DNA from: Vreelandella azerica
GTDB lineage: Bacteria; Pseudomonadota; Gammaproteobacteria; Pseudomonadales; Halomonadaceae
Reading direction: 5' to 3'
DNA length: 58,307 nucleotides
Assembly: GCF_013112225.1 (NCBI RefSeq)
Contig: NZ_JABFHI010000009.1
Coordinates: 1 to 58,307, forward strand
Shown here: positions 1 to 8,591 of the stretch, piece after piece
How positions within the stretch are numbered: position 1 is the stretch's first letter
Layout: every line of letters begins with the position of its first letter
Notes under the pieces: model-generated
The model's database searches: none
Told to the model about the DNA's origin: nothing
What the model saw: only the letters and a program-made list of their open reading frames with translations
Made by a program: the position numbers and the translations under genes

Positions 1-1
1 T

Positions 2-748
2 CTTGGCGACCAGCAGGAGATTGTCTATCTGGAAGAGCGTGCCTTGCTGGCGCTACAAGGGCCGCAGGCGAAGGATGTGATGGCGCGTCTTTGTCCTGAA
101 GCCTGTGCGTTGGTGTTCATGCAGCATCAACGTTTCACTCTGAAAGAAGGTGACGGGCTGGCAGGCGAGGAGATCTGGGTGAGCCGCAGTGGTTATACCG
201 GTGAGGATGGCTTTGAAATCTCGGTAGCAGGGCATGCCGCAGAAGCCTTTGCACGGCGCCTTCTGGCCGAACCGGAAGTAGAGGCCATTGGCCTGGGCGC
301 GCGGGATTCACTGCGCCTTGAAGCGGGCCTATGCCTTTATGGCCATGATATGGATACCCAGACAACGCCGGTTGAAGCAAGCCTAATTTGGGCTATCAGC
401 AAGCCGCGCCGTTTTGGCGGTGATCGTGCTGCTGGTTTTCCAGGGGCTGATCTGGTGCTGCATCAGGTAGACGCTAAAGACCATACGCGCAAGCGGGTTG
501 GCCTAGTGGCAGAAGGTAAAGCACCGGTGCGGGAAGGTGCCTTATTGGTCGATGCAGATGGTAACGAGTTGGGTGTAGTGACATCCGGCGGGTTTGGACC
601 CAGCGTCGGCAAGCCGATCGCCATGGGCTATGTGGAGCGCGAGTGGGAAAGCCCAGGTTCCCGGGTATTTGCCCTGGTACGTGGCAAACACCAGCCGATG
701 GTCGTGACAAAAATGCCGTTTATCACCCCCGGTTATTATCGCGGCTGA
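2..748 (+). CDS. gcvT: Aminomethyltransferase (glycine cleavage T protein), 5'-truncated by window edge
   Basis: C-terminal two thirds of the glycine cleavage system T protein, which takes the aminomethyl group from the H-protein lipoyl arm and passes its methylene to tetrahydrofolate, releasing ammonia. The frame is open from base 2, so the true start lies upstream of the window. Visible hallmarks are LALQGPQA near the start, the conserved SRSGYTGEDGFEIS segment at about 56-70 of the readable part, ARDSLRLEAGLCLYGHD further on, and the C-terminal PFITPGYYRG. No frame break is seen. The next gene is convergent. Identification is secure; only the missing N-terminus is unknown. Confidence 0.95.
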   Translation, partial: LGDQQEIVYLEERALLALQGPQAKDVMARLCPEACALVFMQHQRFTLKEGDGLAGEEIWVSRSGYTGEDGFEISVAGHAAEAFARRLLAEPEVEAIGLGARDSLRLEAGLCLYGHDMDTQTTPVEASLIWAISKPRRFGGDRAAGFPGADLVLHQVDAKDHTRKRVGLVAEGKAPVREGALLVDADGNELGVVTSGGFGPSVGKPIAMGYVEREWESPGSRVFALVRGKHQPMVVTKMPFITPGYYRG

Positions 749-762
749 GGCAACGCTTACGC

Positions 763-1694
763 TTACTTCAGTACCCGGCGAGGGTCGATAGGGTTGCCGC
801 CCTGGCGCAGGTCAAACAGCAAGTCATGGCGCCCGTTACGGTTTAGCCCTACCTCACATAAAGCATCGCCACGGGCCACCTGGGTGTCTTCTTCGACCAG
901 TAATTCCGAGCACAGGGCGTAGACGCTTTGCAGGTTGTCCGGATGGTGAACGATAACGACCTGACCAAGCTGTCGCATGCTGCCCGCAAAACGTACATCC
1001 CTGAGGCAACGGCAGTTGCCTGAGCGCCTGCCTGGGTGGCCAGTAACATGGGCTGCAGAGTGCCACGCTCATCTGGCCCGAAACGCCGCACAATCCGGTA
1101 GTCGTCCAATGGCCAGGGCCAGCGGCGTGCGGATGTGGGCAGGTTGCCAGTAGGCGGCGGTCGGCTAGCTGTTGTGTTGTTGGAGGTTGGTTGCGGGCGA
1201 TTGGCAGCGCCGGAAAGCGGCACATTGACCAGTTGGCCAATTCGCAGGGCGGTGGGGGTGACACCAGGGTTGGCGTTGATCAAATCCTGGGTGCGGGCAC
1301 CAAAATGGCGCGCGATGCCAGCGAAGGTGTCACCTGCGCGAATCTGGTAGCGATAGGGGCCAGCCGAAGGCGCGCGTTCCTGTTGCAGGGGAATGAGCAG
1401 CTGTTGGCCAACTAATAAACGTTGGGGGTTAACATCAGGATTAAAGCGCTGTAGCCGTTCTACCGGGATGCTATACCGCCGAGCAATTGCTCCCAGGGTG
1501 TCGCCAGTCTGCACGGTTATCCAGGGACTACCCTCCGCCCTTACTTGGGTTTCTTCACTCGGGCTGCTGTCAGGTGTACTGGCGCAGCCTGCCAACGTAG
1601 TCAGAAGGCAGCAGCAGATAAGGGCGCTGATCAGTCGTGGTGAGTGCGTTTGTCCAGCAGGGCGTCTTTTTCTTGCCACAGTGCATTGATCCAT
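763..1694 (-). pseudogene. LysM-LysM-M23 (NlpD-like) lipoprotein, frameshifted
   Basis: Envelope lipoprotein of the NlpD/YgeR type. The N-terminus (ATG at 1694, with AAGGAA upstream) has a hydrophobic stretch ending in lipobox LAGC; two LysM peptidoglycan-binding repeats follow (WITVQTGDTLGAIARRY and YQIRAGDTFAGIARHF), then a proline/asparagine-rich linker and an M23 domain. The M23 reading frame breaks at the CCC run 999-1001. One extra base there joins the first part to MRQLGQVVIVHHP and the rest of the domain down to 763. The domain lacks the HxxxD and HLHFE zinc motifs of active M23 peptidases (GRHDLLFDL occupies the second site), as in amidase activators such as NlpD, so it is probably a non-catalytic activator. 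The start overlaps the end of the upstream acyltransferase gene. Confidence 0.82.
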
Positions 1695-2512
1695 TGATGA
1701 AAGCGTTCCTTATCCTGAGATTGCGCATGATACTGAGTATCTAACATCCATTTTGGCACGGCCAGCCGTCGAGCAGTCAATGTTACTGGCTGTTCAGTGC
1801 CACACAGAAATCCCCAGAAAGTCGGTGACGGGTTGGTATAGCTGATAGTGACATCAAGAATACCGCTGAGCTGATCACCCATCAGATTCAGTACTTGCGC
1901 GATGCCACCTGCCTTGGGACGTAGCAAATGCTGATACGGACTTTGTTGATGCTCACGCTTTACCGGAGTGAAACGGGTGCCCTCGACATAAATGACAATG
2001 CTGATAGGGTAATCTTTGGCTCGTTCACACATCCGCTGGGTGGCGCGTCGGTCTATTTCAGCCAGCTTGGGATTTTTGGCCAACTGCTGCCGACTGTAGC
2101 GGCGCATTACGGGGAATTCCAGTGCCCAGAATGCTTGTCCAATAATCGGTATCCATAACAATGCTCTTTTGATAAAAAAGCGTGGCATGGGAATGCGCCG
2201 GTGCAGGGCCATAAACAGCATGAAAATATCTGTCCAGCTGCGGTGATTGGAAATGATCAGCCACCACTGGTTGTCGCTCAAGTCATCAGGAATCTCTACC
2301 GTTAATGGTGTTTTTAGCCACTGGCGCATCCACCACAGATTAGCACCAATCCAGTGCAAGGTAATTTCATTCATGGTTTGCAGTAGCAGATTACGCATTT
2401 TTTGGGTGGGCGCCAGCAGCTTCAGAAGCGTCAGTATAAGCAGTGGGATACCCAATATCAGAGTAATCACACAGATCAACAGTAAGCTGGTAACTCCTTT
2501 TATTATCGGCAT
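1631..2512 (-). CDS. PlsC-family lysophospholipid acyltransferase (YihG-like)
   Basis: Membrane acyltransferase expected to move an acyl chain onto a lysophospholipid at the inner membrane. An N-terminal hydrophobic segment (residues about 8-30) anchors it. The PlsC signature is clear: the HX4D motif in SNHRSWTDIF, and the substrate-binding EGTR in YVEGTRFTP. The overall pattern matches the E. coli YihG/YihY-adjacent acyltransferase group of about 300 residues. I prefer the ATG at 2512 to the in-frame TTG five codons earlier. The last 64 bases overlap the start of the LysM/M23 lipoprotein on the same strand, so the two are probably co-transcribed. The exact acyl acceptor cannot be told from sequence. 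Confidence 0.88.
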   Translation of the reverse strand: MPIIKGVTSLLLICVITLILGIPLLILTLLKLLAPTQKMRNLLLQTMNEITLHWIGANLWWMRQWLKTPLTVEIPDDLSDNQWWLIISNHRSWTDIFMLFMALHRRIPMPRFFIKRALLWIPIIGQAFWALEFPVMRRYSRQQLAKNPKLAEIDRRATQRMCERAKDYPISIVIYVEGTRFTPVKREHQQSPYQHLLRPKAGGIAQVLNLMGDQLSGILDVTISYTNPSPTFWGFLCGTEQPVTLTARRLAVPKWMLDTQYHAQSQDKERFHQWINALWQEKDALLDKRTHHD

Positions 2513-2644
2513 TCGGCGGTTTCCCAATTCTTCAGCGTTGTTATATCAATGACATTATATTGAGCGGTAACGAAGATACGCTGACAAATGCTAATAGATA
2601 TCGCACCCGGTTCCCAGCGATGAGGTGTTAATAAAGGCCACTTG

Positions 2645-3541
2645 TTACGTTGGATGTAGGCAGGGCGCCTGAACGGTCTCTTTGAGCACATCCCGTAATG
2701 CCTGAGCGGCGACGGATAGCTCCTGATGAGTAAGAATTCCGACTTGACAGGAAATATCCGGCCGGGTGAGTGGAATACAGAGGGCGCCTAGCTCGGTCAT
2801 CTGCTGAATGCACATGGAAGGCACGGCGCTAACCCCAAGGCCGTCTGCGACCATACGCCCGACGGTGGCCAGCTGGTGGCTTTCAAACGCCACTGGCAGC
2901 ACTGTGGAGCGCTTTTCGAGCGCCTGCTCCAGCAGGCGTCGTACCATTGAAGGACGTTGAAGAGTGATGAAGTCCTGGCAAATCATTTCTGTCCAGGTCA
3001 GTTGTTCAAGCCTGGCAAGCAGGCTGTTACGTGGCACTACCGCCACAAAACGGTCATCAAACAAAGGTGTGAAATGCAGGCTACCAAGCCCTTCAGGGGC
3101 AAAAGCAATGCCCATCTCAACTTGCCTGGAGCGCACCATGTCAATCACTTCCTCATTGATGACATCATGGACAGTAATATTGATTTTCGGATATTGCTGA
3201 CGAAACTTGACCAATGCGGCGGGCAGCAGATTACTGGCAAACGCCGGCATGGCCGCAACGCCCAGGCGGCCAAGCTGCAGGGTGAAACGCTGGCGCAAAC
3301 GCTCCTCGGTGTTGTCCCACTGTGCCAGTAGATGTTTTGCCAGCGGTACCAGGGATTCTCCTTCGGGCGTTAAACGAACACTGCGTGTACTACGAATCAG
3401 CAATTTACCGCCCAGAGTATCTTCCAGCCCCTTGATCGCCAAGCTCAGTGCCGGCTGTGAAAGGTGCAAGCGTTCACAGGCCTGGGTAAAGCTTAAAGTC
3501 TGGGCGACGGCCAGAAAAGCGCGCAGTTGTTTGACGGTCAT
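2645..3541 (-). CDS. LysR-family regulator, divergent from scoAB
   Basis: LysR-type transcription factor of about 298 residues: an N-terminal winged helix-turn-helix (MTVKQLRAFLAVAQ, then LHLSQPALSLAIKGLE) followed by a two-lobed effector-binding domain. The start is set at the ATG at 3541, where the canonical LysR N-terminus begins; an in-frame ATG at 3583 would add an unusual 14-residue tail and run into the inverted repeat. It is transcribed away from the CoA-transferase genes. By the usual LysR logic it probably regulates them and itself, with a ketone body or CoA ester as possible co-inducer. That role is inferred from position only. Confidence 0.88.
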   Translation of the reverse strand: MTVKQLRAFLAVAQTLSFTQACERLHLSQPALSLAIKGLEDTLGGKLLIRSTRSVRLTPEGESLVPLAKHLLAQWDNTEERLRQRFTLQLGRLGVAAMPAFASNLLPAALVKFRQQYPKINITVHDVINEEVIDMVRSRQVEMGIAFAPEGLGSLHFTPLFDDRFVAVVPRNSLLARLEQLTWTEMICQDFITLQRPSMVRRLLEQALEKRSTVLPVAFESHQLATVGRMVADGLGVSAVPSMCIQQMTELGALCIPLTRPDISCQVGILTHQELSVAAQALRDVLKETVQAPCLHPT

Positions 3542-3578
3542 CGTCTGGTTCCAAAAATAACGCGGCGAAAAATTATTA

Positions 3579-3601
3579 ATCAATTATATAAATAAATTGA
3601 T
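3579..3601. promoter_or_regulatory. Candidate LysR operator (inverted repeat)
   Basis: Perfect inverted repeat with 7-base arms, ATCAATT and AATTGAT, separated by nine A/T bases, located 38 bases upstream of the LysR start in the LysR/scoA divergent region. It contains the T-N11-A type symmetry expected of LysR sites and sits where an autoregulatory site would. It lies about 150 bases from scoA. Binding is inferred, not shown. Confidence 0.45.
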
Positions 3602-3752
3602 AAATAAAACAAACTTAACAAATATATCATCTGGTACAACACTGATCCTATTCGGTAGCCGGAGCTGGCAGTGGCATTTAAAGATACACTGTTGCCGAAA
3701 GAAGGCGTGTTAGCCGTCAATAGCATCCATTAATAACAAGCGAGGATTCATC

Positions 3753-4451
3753 ATGGCAGGTTTTGACAAGCGAGTGGCTTCCTATGAAGAAGCAATGCAG
3801 GGAATCGAAAGCGGTATGACGGTGATTGCCGGCGGGTTTGGCCTGTGTGGTATACCTGAAAACCTGATTGCCGAGATCAAGCGTCTTGGTGTCAAGGATC
3901 TGACCGTGGTTTCCAATAACTGCGGCGTTGATGGTTTTGGTCTAGGCCTTCTGCTGGAAGACCGCCAGATTCGCAAGATTCTGGCGTCCTATGTAGGCGA
4001 GAATGCCATGTTCGAGCAGCAGATGCTTAATGATGAAATTGAGGTGGTGTTGACGCCCCAGGGCACCCTGGCGGAAAAAATGCGTGCTGGTGGTGCTGGT
4101 ATTCCAGCCTTTTATACCGCTACAGGCTACGGCACCCCGATTGGTGAAGGCAAGGAAGTCCGCGAGTTCAATGGTCGCCCGCACATTCTGGAAGAATCCG
4201 TCACCGGCGACTTTGCTATCGTCAAGGGCTGGAAGGCCGACTGGTATGGCAATGTGGTTTACCGTCATACGGCTCAAAACTTTAACCCCATGGCCGCCAC
4301 CGCGGGCAGAATCACCGTTGTTGAGGTGGAAGAAATTGTTGAACCGGGTGAATTAGACCCCGCTCAGATTCATACGCCGGGCATTTATGTGGATCGCCTG
4401 ATTCAGGGCACATTCGAGAAGCGTATCGAAAAACGCACCGTTCGCAGCTAA
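3753..4451 (+). CDS. scoA: 3-oxoacid CoA-transferase subunit A
   Basis: Alpha subunit of succinyl-CoA:3-ketoacid CoA-transferase, which activates acetoacetate to acetoacetyl-CoA. The family pattern is clear from the N-terminus: [19 protein letters not shown], then [17 protein letters not shown], and [15 protein letters not shown] in the middle. At 232 residues it has the usual subunit length. The ribosome-binding site GAGGA precedes the ATG. It is followed after about 60 bases by the beta subunit gene, and bdhA lies about 2 kb downstream, which together suggest use of 3-hydroxybutyrate and acetoacetate from PHB turnover. AtoD of the acetate-type transferase is the nearest alternative. Confidence 0.94.
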   Translation: MAGFDKRVASYEEAMQGIESGMTVIAGGFGLCGIPENLIAEIKRLGVKDLTVVSNNCGVDGFGLGLLLEDRQIRKILASYVGENAMFEQQMLNDEIEVVLTPQGTLAEKMRAGGAGIPAFYTATGYGTPIGEGKEVREFNGRPHILEESVTGDFAIVKGWKADWYGNVVYRHTAQNFNPMAATAGRITVVEVEEIVEPGELDPAQIHTPGIYVDRLIQGTFEKRIEKRTVRS

Positions 4452-4514
4452 GGCAGTGCTTTTAAATAGCCTAATTTGCCCAAGAATCTTTTTAAAATAA
4501 CAGGATAGATAATC

Positions 4515-5180
4515 ATGGCACTAACACGTGAACAGATGGCAATGCGCGTTGCGCGTGAGCTAGAAGATGGCTTCTACGTTAACCTGGGTATCGGTATTCC
4601 AACGCTGGTGGCCAACTATATTCCTGACGGCATGGACGTCATGCTGCAGTCAGAAAATGGCCTGCTGGGGATGGGGCGTTTTCCAACCGAAGAAGAACTT
4701 GATGCCGATATGATCAATGCCGGTAAGCAAACGGTGACGGCACGCCCGGGAGCCGCTATTTTTTCATCGGCGGAGTCGTTTGCGATGATTCGCGGGGGCC
4801 ATGTTGATTTGACTGTACTGGGGGCCTTTGAAGTCGACCAGAACGGCAACATTGCTTCCTGGATGGTGCCGGGCAAGCTGATCAAGGGCATGGGCGGTGC
4901 CATGGATCTGGTGGCTGGCGCGGAAAATATCATCTGCACCATGACCCATGCGTCCAAGCACGGTGAATCCAAGCTGCTTGAAGCATGCACCTTGCCGCTA
5001 ACCGGCGCGGGCTGTATCAACCGTGTGTTGACGGATCTGGCCTATATGGAAATCAAGGACGGTACTTTCATACTCAAGGAACGGGCGCCTGGAGTGAGCG
5101 TTGAAGAAATCATCGAGAAAACCGCTGGTAAGCTGGTGGTGCCAGATAACGTTCCTGAAATGACCTTTGCTGAAGGTTAA
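4515..5180 (+). CDS. scoB: 3-oxoacid CoA-transferase subunit B
   Basis: Beta subunit of the same transferase, carrying the catalytic glutamate that forms the enzyme-CoA thioester, seen here in the SENGLLGMG motif (residues about 45-53). Other family segments are NLGIGIPTLVANY near the N-terminus and GGHVDLTVLGAFEVD in the middle. Length (221 residues) is normal. It is co-directional with scoA and most likely in one transcript with it. Confidence 0.94.
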   Translation: MALTREQMAMRVARELEDGFYVNLGIGIPTLVANYIPDGMDVMLQSENGLLGMGRFPTEEELDADMINAGKQTVTARPGAAIFSSAESFAMIRGGHVDLTVLGAFEVDQNGNIASWMVPGKLIKGMGGAMDLVAGAENIICTMTHASKHGESKLLEACTLPLTGAGCINRVLTDLAYMEIKDGTFILKERAPGVSVEEIIEKTAGKLVVPDNVPEMTFAEG

Positions 5181-5290
5181 ATGACATCAACCTGACTCAA
5201 CGCTCTGGGCTAAATAGAAGGGCTGTGCAGAGTCAGCTCGTGGCTGGCGCTGCGCAGTTTATGTCATGGAAGCAGTGCTGTTGGGTGCCG

Positions 5291-6064
5291 TTACATGATC
5301 TCGCAGCGGGTATGGTGAGGTAATAGCTGGCAGGCAATCGGCTCGTGGTCATCTTCCACGCGCTTTTGAACCAGCGCTAGCCCACCAAAAGAGACGCGGT
5401 GCTCATCACCTTCTGCAAACACCATTTTCTGGGCATTGGTCGGGTAAAAGCGATGCTCCAGCAATGAAGAGACGGGGAAGATGCCGTTTTGTTCGGCGCA
5501 GGCCCGTGCCATACCGGAGTCGCTGAGCAGTTGATCAATTTTCCGCAGTGGTTGGCCAAGCGTGTGGCAGTTGAATCCCGCGTGGTGAAGGCGAGGCCCC
5601 ATGGCAGCAAGCCAGGCAGCCATGGGGTGAGTCTCCAGCAACGCTTCATGCAGCGACCATGTGGGCATTGGCCAAGGGCGACCATGGCAGAACAGTTCAA
5701 CGCCTTTTGCCGCGTCATCAGCAGGCCCCGGTTGATGGATAAGCCGGGTAAGCTCTTCTCTTTGGCTTTTGGGCAGCGTACCTATTTGTAGCTCCGCTAC
5801 AATCAGCCAACTGCCGCTGTCCTGAGGTGACCAAAGATGTACCAGCAAGCCCTTGTCAGCCATGGCATAGCGGGACACAAGTTGATAGCCCATTTGGGCA
5901 AGAAAAGGGGATATCGCCTTGGCGCTGAACTCGCCGACATTGAGGGTCAGCAAGGTCATGTATTCAGCTTGTTCGGCTTTGGGCCACAGGGTCAAGGCCC
6001 CAACATCAGGGTGGGCATGAATATAATCCAGCCATAATTGTTGTATGAACTCCTTGCGCTGCAT
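5291..6064 (-). CDS. DUF1338-like protein (divergent)
   Basis: A 257-residue soluble protein with a good ribosome-binding site (GAGGATAT) before ATG 6064. The order of elements resembles the DUF1338 family (2-oxoadipate dioxygenase/decarboxylase group): an N-terminal FxxxLWxDY helix, an AELQIGTLPKSQREEL segment where the family has a conserved EL-strand and helix, and a C-terminal LLEHRF then QKMVFAEG block. The match is by eye and weak. The family's first metal histidine region reads YMTLLTLN and the C-terminal glutamate region reads FGGLALVQK, so at least two metal ligands seem to be missing. Enzymatic function should not be assumed. It points away from scoB's operon. Confidence 0.5.
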   Translation of the reverse strand: MQRKEFIQQLWLDYIHAHPDVGALTLWPKAEQAEYMTLLTLNVGEFSAKAISPFLAQMGYQLVSRYAMADKGLLVHLWSPQDSGSWLIVAELQIGTLPKSQREELTRLIHQPGPADDAAKGVELFCHGRPWPMPTWSLHEALLETHPMAAWLAAMGPRLHHAGFNCHTLGQPLRKIDQLLSDSGMARACAEQNGIFPVSSLLEHRFYPTNAQKMVFAEGDEHRVSFGGLALVQKRVEDDHEPIACQLLPHHTRCEIM

Positions 6065-6200
6065 AATGATATCCTCGCCTGCAAGATCCGTTGAGAGTAG
6101 ACGTTTTCTACACGCGCAGTATAGGCAAGGAGAGCCGTGCAGCGTTCAACGCAGGTTAACGGCATAGCTGATAATCTGCTTGACTTGGCACTTTGAAATT

Positions 6201-6464
6201 TCAGTGACTCAGAGAAGGATGTTGGCGCACATACTGATCAAATTCTGTGAAGCCACCAATGTGCTCTTGATCGACAAACACCTGGGGGACGGTGTACACA
6301 GGTTTGCCCGCGGTTTTAGCGATATCTTCCTTGGTGATGCCTTCACTGGGCATATCGATATAGCGCAGGCCATCAATCTTACCTGCACTCTCAAGTTGTT
6401 CGGCCAGGCGCTTGGCCATGACGCAGAAAGGGCATGACAGACGCCCATAGATGACAACAAACAT
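6201..6464 (-). CDS. grxA: Glutaredoxin, GrxA type
   Basis: Small cytosolic dithiol glutaredoxin of 87 residues. The active site is CPFC (residues 11-14, in RLSCPFCVMAKR), and the cis-proline glutathione-binding loop is YTVPQVFVD. GGFTEFDQY near the C-terminus is the typical GG-containing glutathione-contact region. Length and TVPQVF match E. coli Grx1. It has an AAGGAG ribosome-binding site and is monocistronic between two oppositely oriented neighbours. It would reduce ribonucleotide reductase or other disulfides with glutathione; gor lies at 54.4 kb. Confidence 0.88.
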   Translation of the reverse strand: MFVVIYGRLSCPFCVMAKRLAEQLESAGKIDGLRYIDMPSEGITKEDIAKTAGKPVYTVPQVFVDQEHIGGFTEFDQYVRQHPSLSH

Positions 6465-6592
6465 ATAGCTTGACTCCTTTGAATGAATTTTTAATACATT
6501 AGTCTGACGTAGCCAAGACCGTTTGGCTAATAGCAGGATGCTACATCACCCATTGATCCTGATTATGGCGATTCCAGATAGAGAACTTTTTA

Positions 6593-7017
6593 ATGCAGTT
6601 ACCCACGCTTGAAGAGTACGAGCAGATTACTGAACTGGCCCGCAACTATCGAGACAGTCAGATACGCTTGCTCAAACGCGAGCCTGTCTTCAACCCACGC
6701 CTGGGTGTCGATGGCTTATGTTTTCAACGTGGCCAGTTTGAAGCGTTGGAAGGCACCGGCCTGATCGGCGCCTTGATCACCCCTGTGCGCTGTGGCTGGT
6801 GGCCATTCCGGAAAATGCCAGCTCACATGTATGCCAGGACAGCTTGCTGATTTCACTACCATCGGGGGCGTATCGTTTTTTTCTGCAACCATTGCAGGAT
6901 GGCCAAGGCTGCTATATGTGCCGGATATTGGATGACCTGAGCGATCTTCAGACCATGCAGGAGGCGGCCCAATTGGCGCAGCGCCTGATGGAACGGATTA
7001 TGGCACCGGCCACATAG
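6593..7017 (+). pseudogene. HybE-like (hydrogenase assembly chaperone family) protein, frameshifted
   Basis: A protein of about 140 residues read in two frames. The first frame (from ATG 6593) has FNPRLGVDGLCFQRG and GLIGALITPVR. One extra base at 6790 continues it as LWLVAIPE, then SLLISLPSGAYRF, GCYMCRILDDLSD, and a C-terminal helix ending at 7017. This order (NP-L-V-GF, GVLITP, FPSG-Y-F, then a short acidic C-terminal helix) is that of the HybE/HupJ-type proteins. No hydrogenase genes lie nearby, so a chaperone role for hydrogenase is doubtful. Some halophiles may keep a standalone family member with another job. The family call is by eye. Confidence 0.6.
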
Positions 7018-7122
7018 TGGTTTTACCGTGTCATTCTGGTTACCTGGATCTGTGGGTTGGTGGCTTTCCAGGGTGTAATCTTTCACAAGTCACGTTAACA
7101 AGAACTTTTAACAGGAATCTAT

Positions 7123-7902
7123 ATGACAACAAGTGCTTCGACAACGAATAATCCCCGTGTTGCGGTCGTCACGGGTACCAGCAGTGGCATTGGCGAAGCT
7201 GTCGTCAAAAAGCTCTGTGATCTGGGGCATCAGGTGCTGGCGGTAGACTTTAACCCGGCGGGCAAAGCGGTGGCAGAAGCCGCAGGTGCTGCCTTCTTTG
7301 AAGCAGACCTGACCGATGCAGATGCCTGCCGTGCGGCGATCGACGATGCGGTCAAACGCTTTGGCAGCGTCGATATTCTGGTCAATAATGCCGGCATCCA
7401 GCACGTTTCTCCGATTGAAAGCTTTCCAGAGCAGAAGTGGCGGCAGATTATTGATCTGATGTTGACCGCCCCCTTCCTGCTTTCACAGGCGGCCTGGCCG
7501 CATATGCGTGAAGGTGGCTGGGGGCGTATCGTCAATATCGCTTCCGTGCATGCTCAGGTGGCTTCTCCGGGTAAGTCAGCGTATATCAGTGCCAAGCACG
7601 GCATGATTGGTTTGACCAAGACCGCCGCTCTGGAAGGCGGTGAGCAGGGCATTACCGCCAACGCCATCTGTCCGGCCTATGTGAAAACGCCGCTGGTGGA
7701 TAATCAGATTGCTGATCAAGCCAAGCTTCATGGTATGGAAGAGCAAGAGGTGATCGAGAAAATCATGCTCAAGAATGCGGCCGTCAAGCGCCTGATCGAG
7801 CCGTCAGAAGTGGCTGAAATGGTGGCCTTCCTGTGTGCTGACACTGCCGGGGCGGTGACCGGTTCAAGCTGGAACATTGATCTTGGCTGGACGGCCCAGT
7901 AG
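7123..7902 (+). CDS. bdhA: 3-hydroxybutyrate dehydrogenase
   Basis: Short-chain dehydrogenase that oxidises D-3-hydroxybutyrate to acetoacetate with NAD. It has the cofactor motif TGTSSGIG (18-25), NNAG (residues about 88-91), the catalytic Ser region NIASVHAQVAS, and the YxxxK motif in SAYISAKHG. The HAQVASPGKSAY segment and the C-terminal GSSWNIDLGWTAQ are typical of the 3-hydroxybutyrate subgroup rather than FabG. Together with scoAB upstream it would complete conversion of 3-hydroxybutyrate to acetoacetyl-CoA. A strong terminator follows directly. Confidence 0.92.
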   Translation: MTTSASTTNNPRVAVVTGTSSGIGEAVVKKLCDLGHQVLAVDFNPAGKAVAEAAGAAFFEADLTDADACRAAIDDAVKRFGSVDILVNNAGIQHVSPIESFPEQKWRQIIDLMLTAPFLLSQAAWPHMREGGWGRIVNIASVHAQVASPGKSAYISAKHGMIGLTKTAALEGGEQGITANAICPAYVKTPLVDNQIADQAKLHGMEEQEVIEKIMLKNAAVKRLIEPSEVAEMVAFLCADTAGAVTGSSWNIDLGWTAQ

Positions 7903-7932
7903 TTTCCCAGGCCAATAGTCTGCAAAGATGAC

Positions 7933-7956
7933 AACCCGCCGCCAGGCGGGTTTTTT
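7933..7956 (+). terminator. Rho-independent terminator after bdhA
   Basis: Eight-base stem AACCCGCC/GGCGGGTT around a GCCA loop, running into six T residues. It lies 30 bases past the bdhA stop and 11 bases before the end of regA on the other strand. The other strand lacks an equally good T tract. Confidence 0.85.
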
Positions 7957-7966
7957 GCATTTGGCG

Positions 7967-8536
7967 CTAGCGTCTGACCGGGCGCTTTTGCAGCTTGCGT
8001 TGCAGGGTACGCCGATGCATGCCCAAGGCGCGGGCTGTGGCTGAAATGTTGCCATCGTGTTCCTGAAGCACTTTCTGGATATGTTCCCAGGTAATGCGGT
8101 TCACTGAAGGCGGGTTTTCAGCAACTTCTGTGTCTGGGTTGCCTTCCTGGCGGTTGAAGGCCGTCAATACATCATCAGCATCAGCGGGTTTGCACAGATA
8201 ATTGACGGCCCCTAGCTTGATGGCCTCAACGGCGGTGGCAATACTGGAGTAACCGGTCAGCACAACCACACGACACTCGGGTATCACAGCGAGTAGTTCG
8301 GGCAACAGCTTGAGGCCGGAGCTGTTTTCCAGTTTGAGATCAAGTGTTGCCATGCTCGGCGATTCGCTGGCAGCAAGGCTCAGCGCCTGGTCGGCATCGT
8401 GGGCAACGCTAACCTGATAGCCACGTCTGGTAAGCGCGCGACTGAGTACATGACAAAACATCTCGTCGTCATCAATGATGAGCAGGCGCTGATCTTGGGT
8501 TGATGACTTGTTATTAAACGGCTTGGGGGTAGACAT
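7967..8536 (-). CDS. regA: RegA/PrrA/RoxR-type response regulator
   Basis: Global redox response regulator of the RegA family (about 189 residues). The receiver domain has the acidic pocket IIDDDE (residues about 20-25), phosphoacceptor Asp in ATLDLKLENSSGL, and LTGYSSIATAVEAIKLGA followed by the conserved Lys in YLCKPAD. After a short linker comes a Fis-type helix-turn-helix, NISATARALGMHRRTLQRKL, diagnostic of RegA/ActR/PrrA. The start is taken at ATG 8536, preceded by GAGGA, rather than the upstream ATG at 8563. It lies directly downstream of the sensor kinase gene, so the pair should act together on respiratory or redox genes. Confidence 0.9.
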   Translation of the reverse strand: MSTPKPFNNKSSTQDQRLLIIDDDEMFCHVLSRALTRRGYQVSVAHDADQALSLAASESPSMATLDLKLENSSGLKLLPELLAVIPECRVVVLTGYSSIATAVEAIKLGAVNYLCKPADADDVLTAFNRQEGNPDTEVAENPPSVNRITWEHIQKVLQEHDGNISATARALGMHRRTLQRKLQKRPVRR

Positions 8537-8591
8537 GGCTTCCTCTGTTAATCCGCACAGCAATTCAGCAAATGATGATGCCAGGGTCAGA

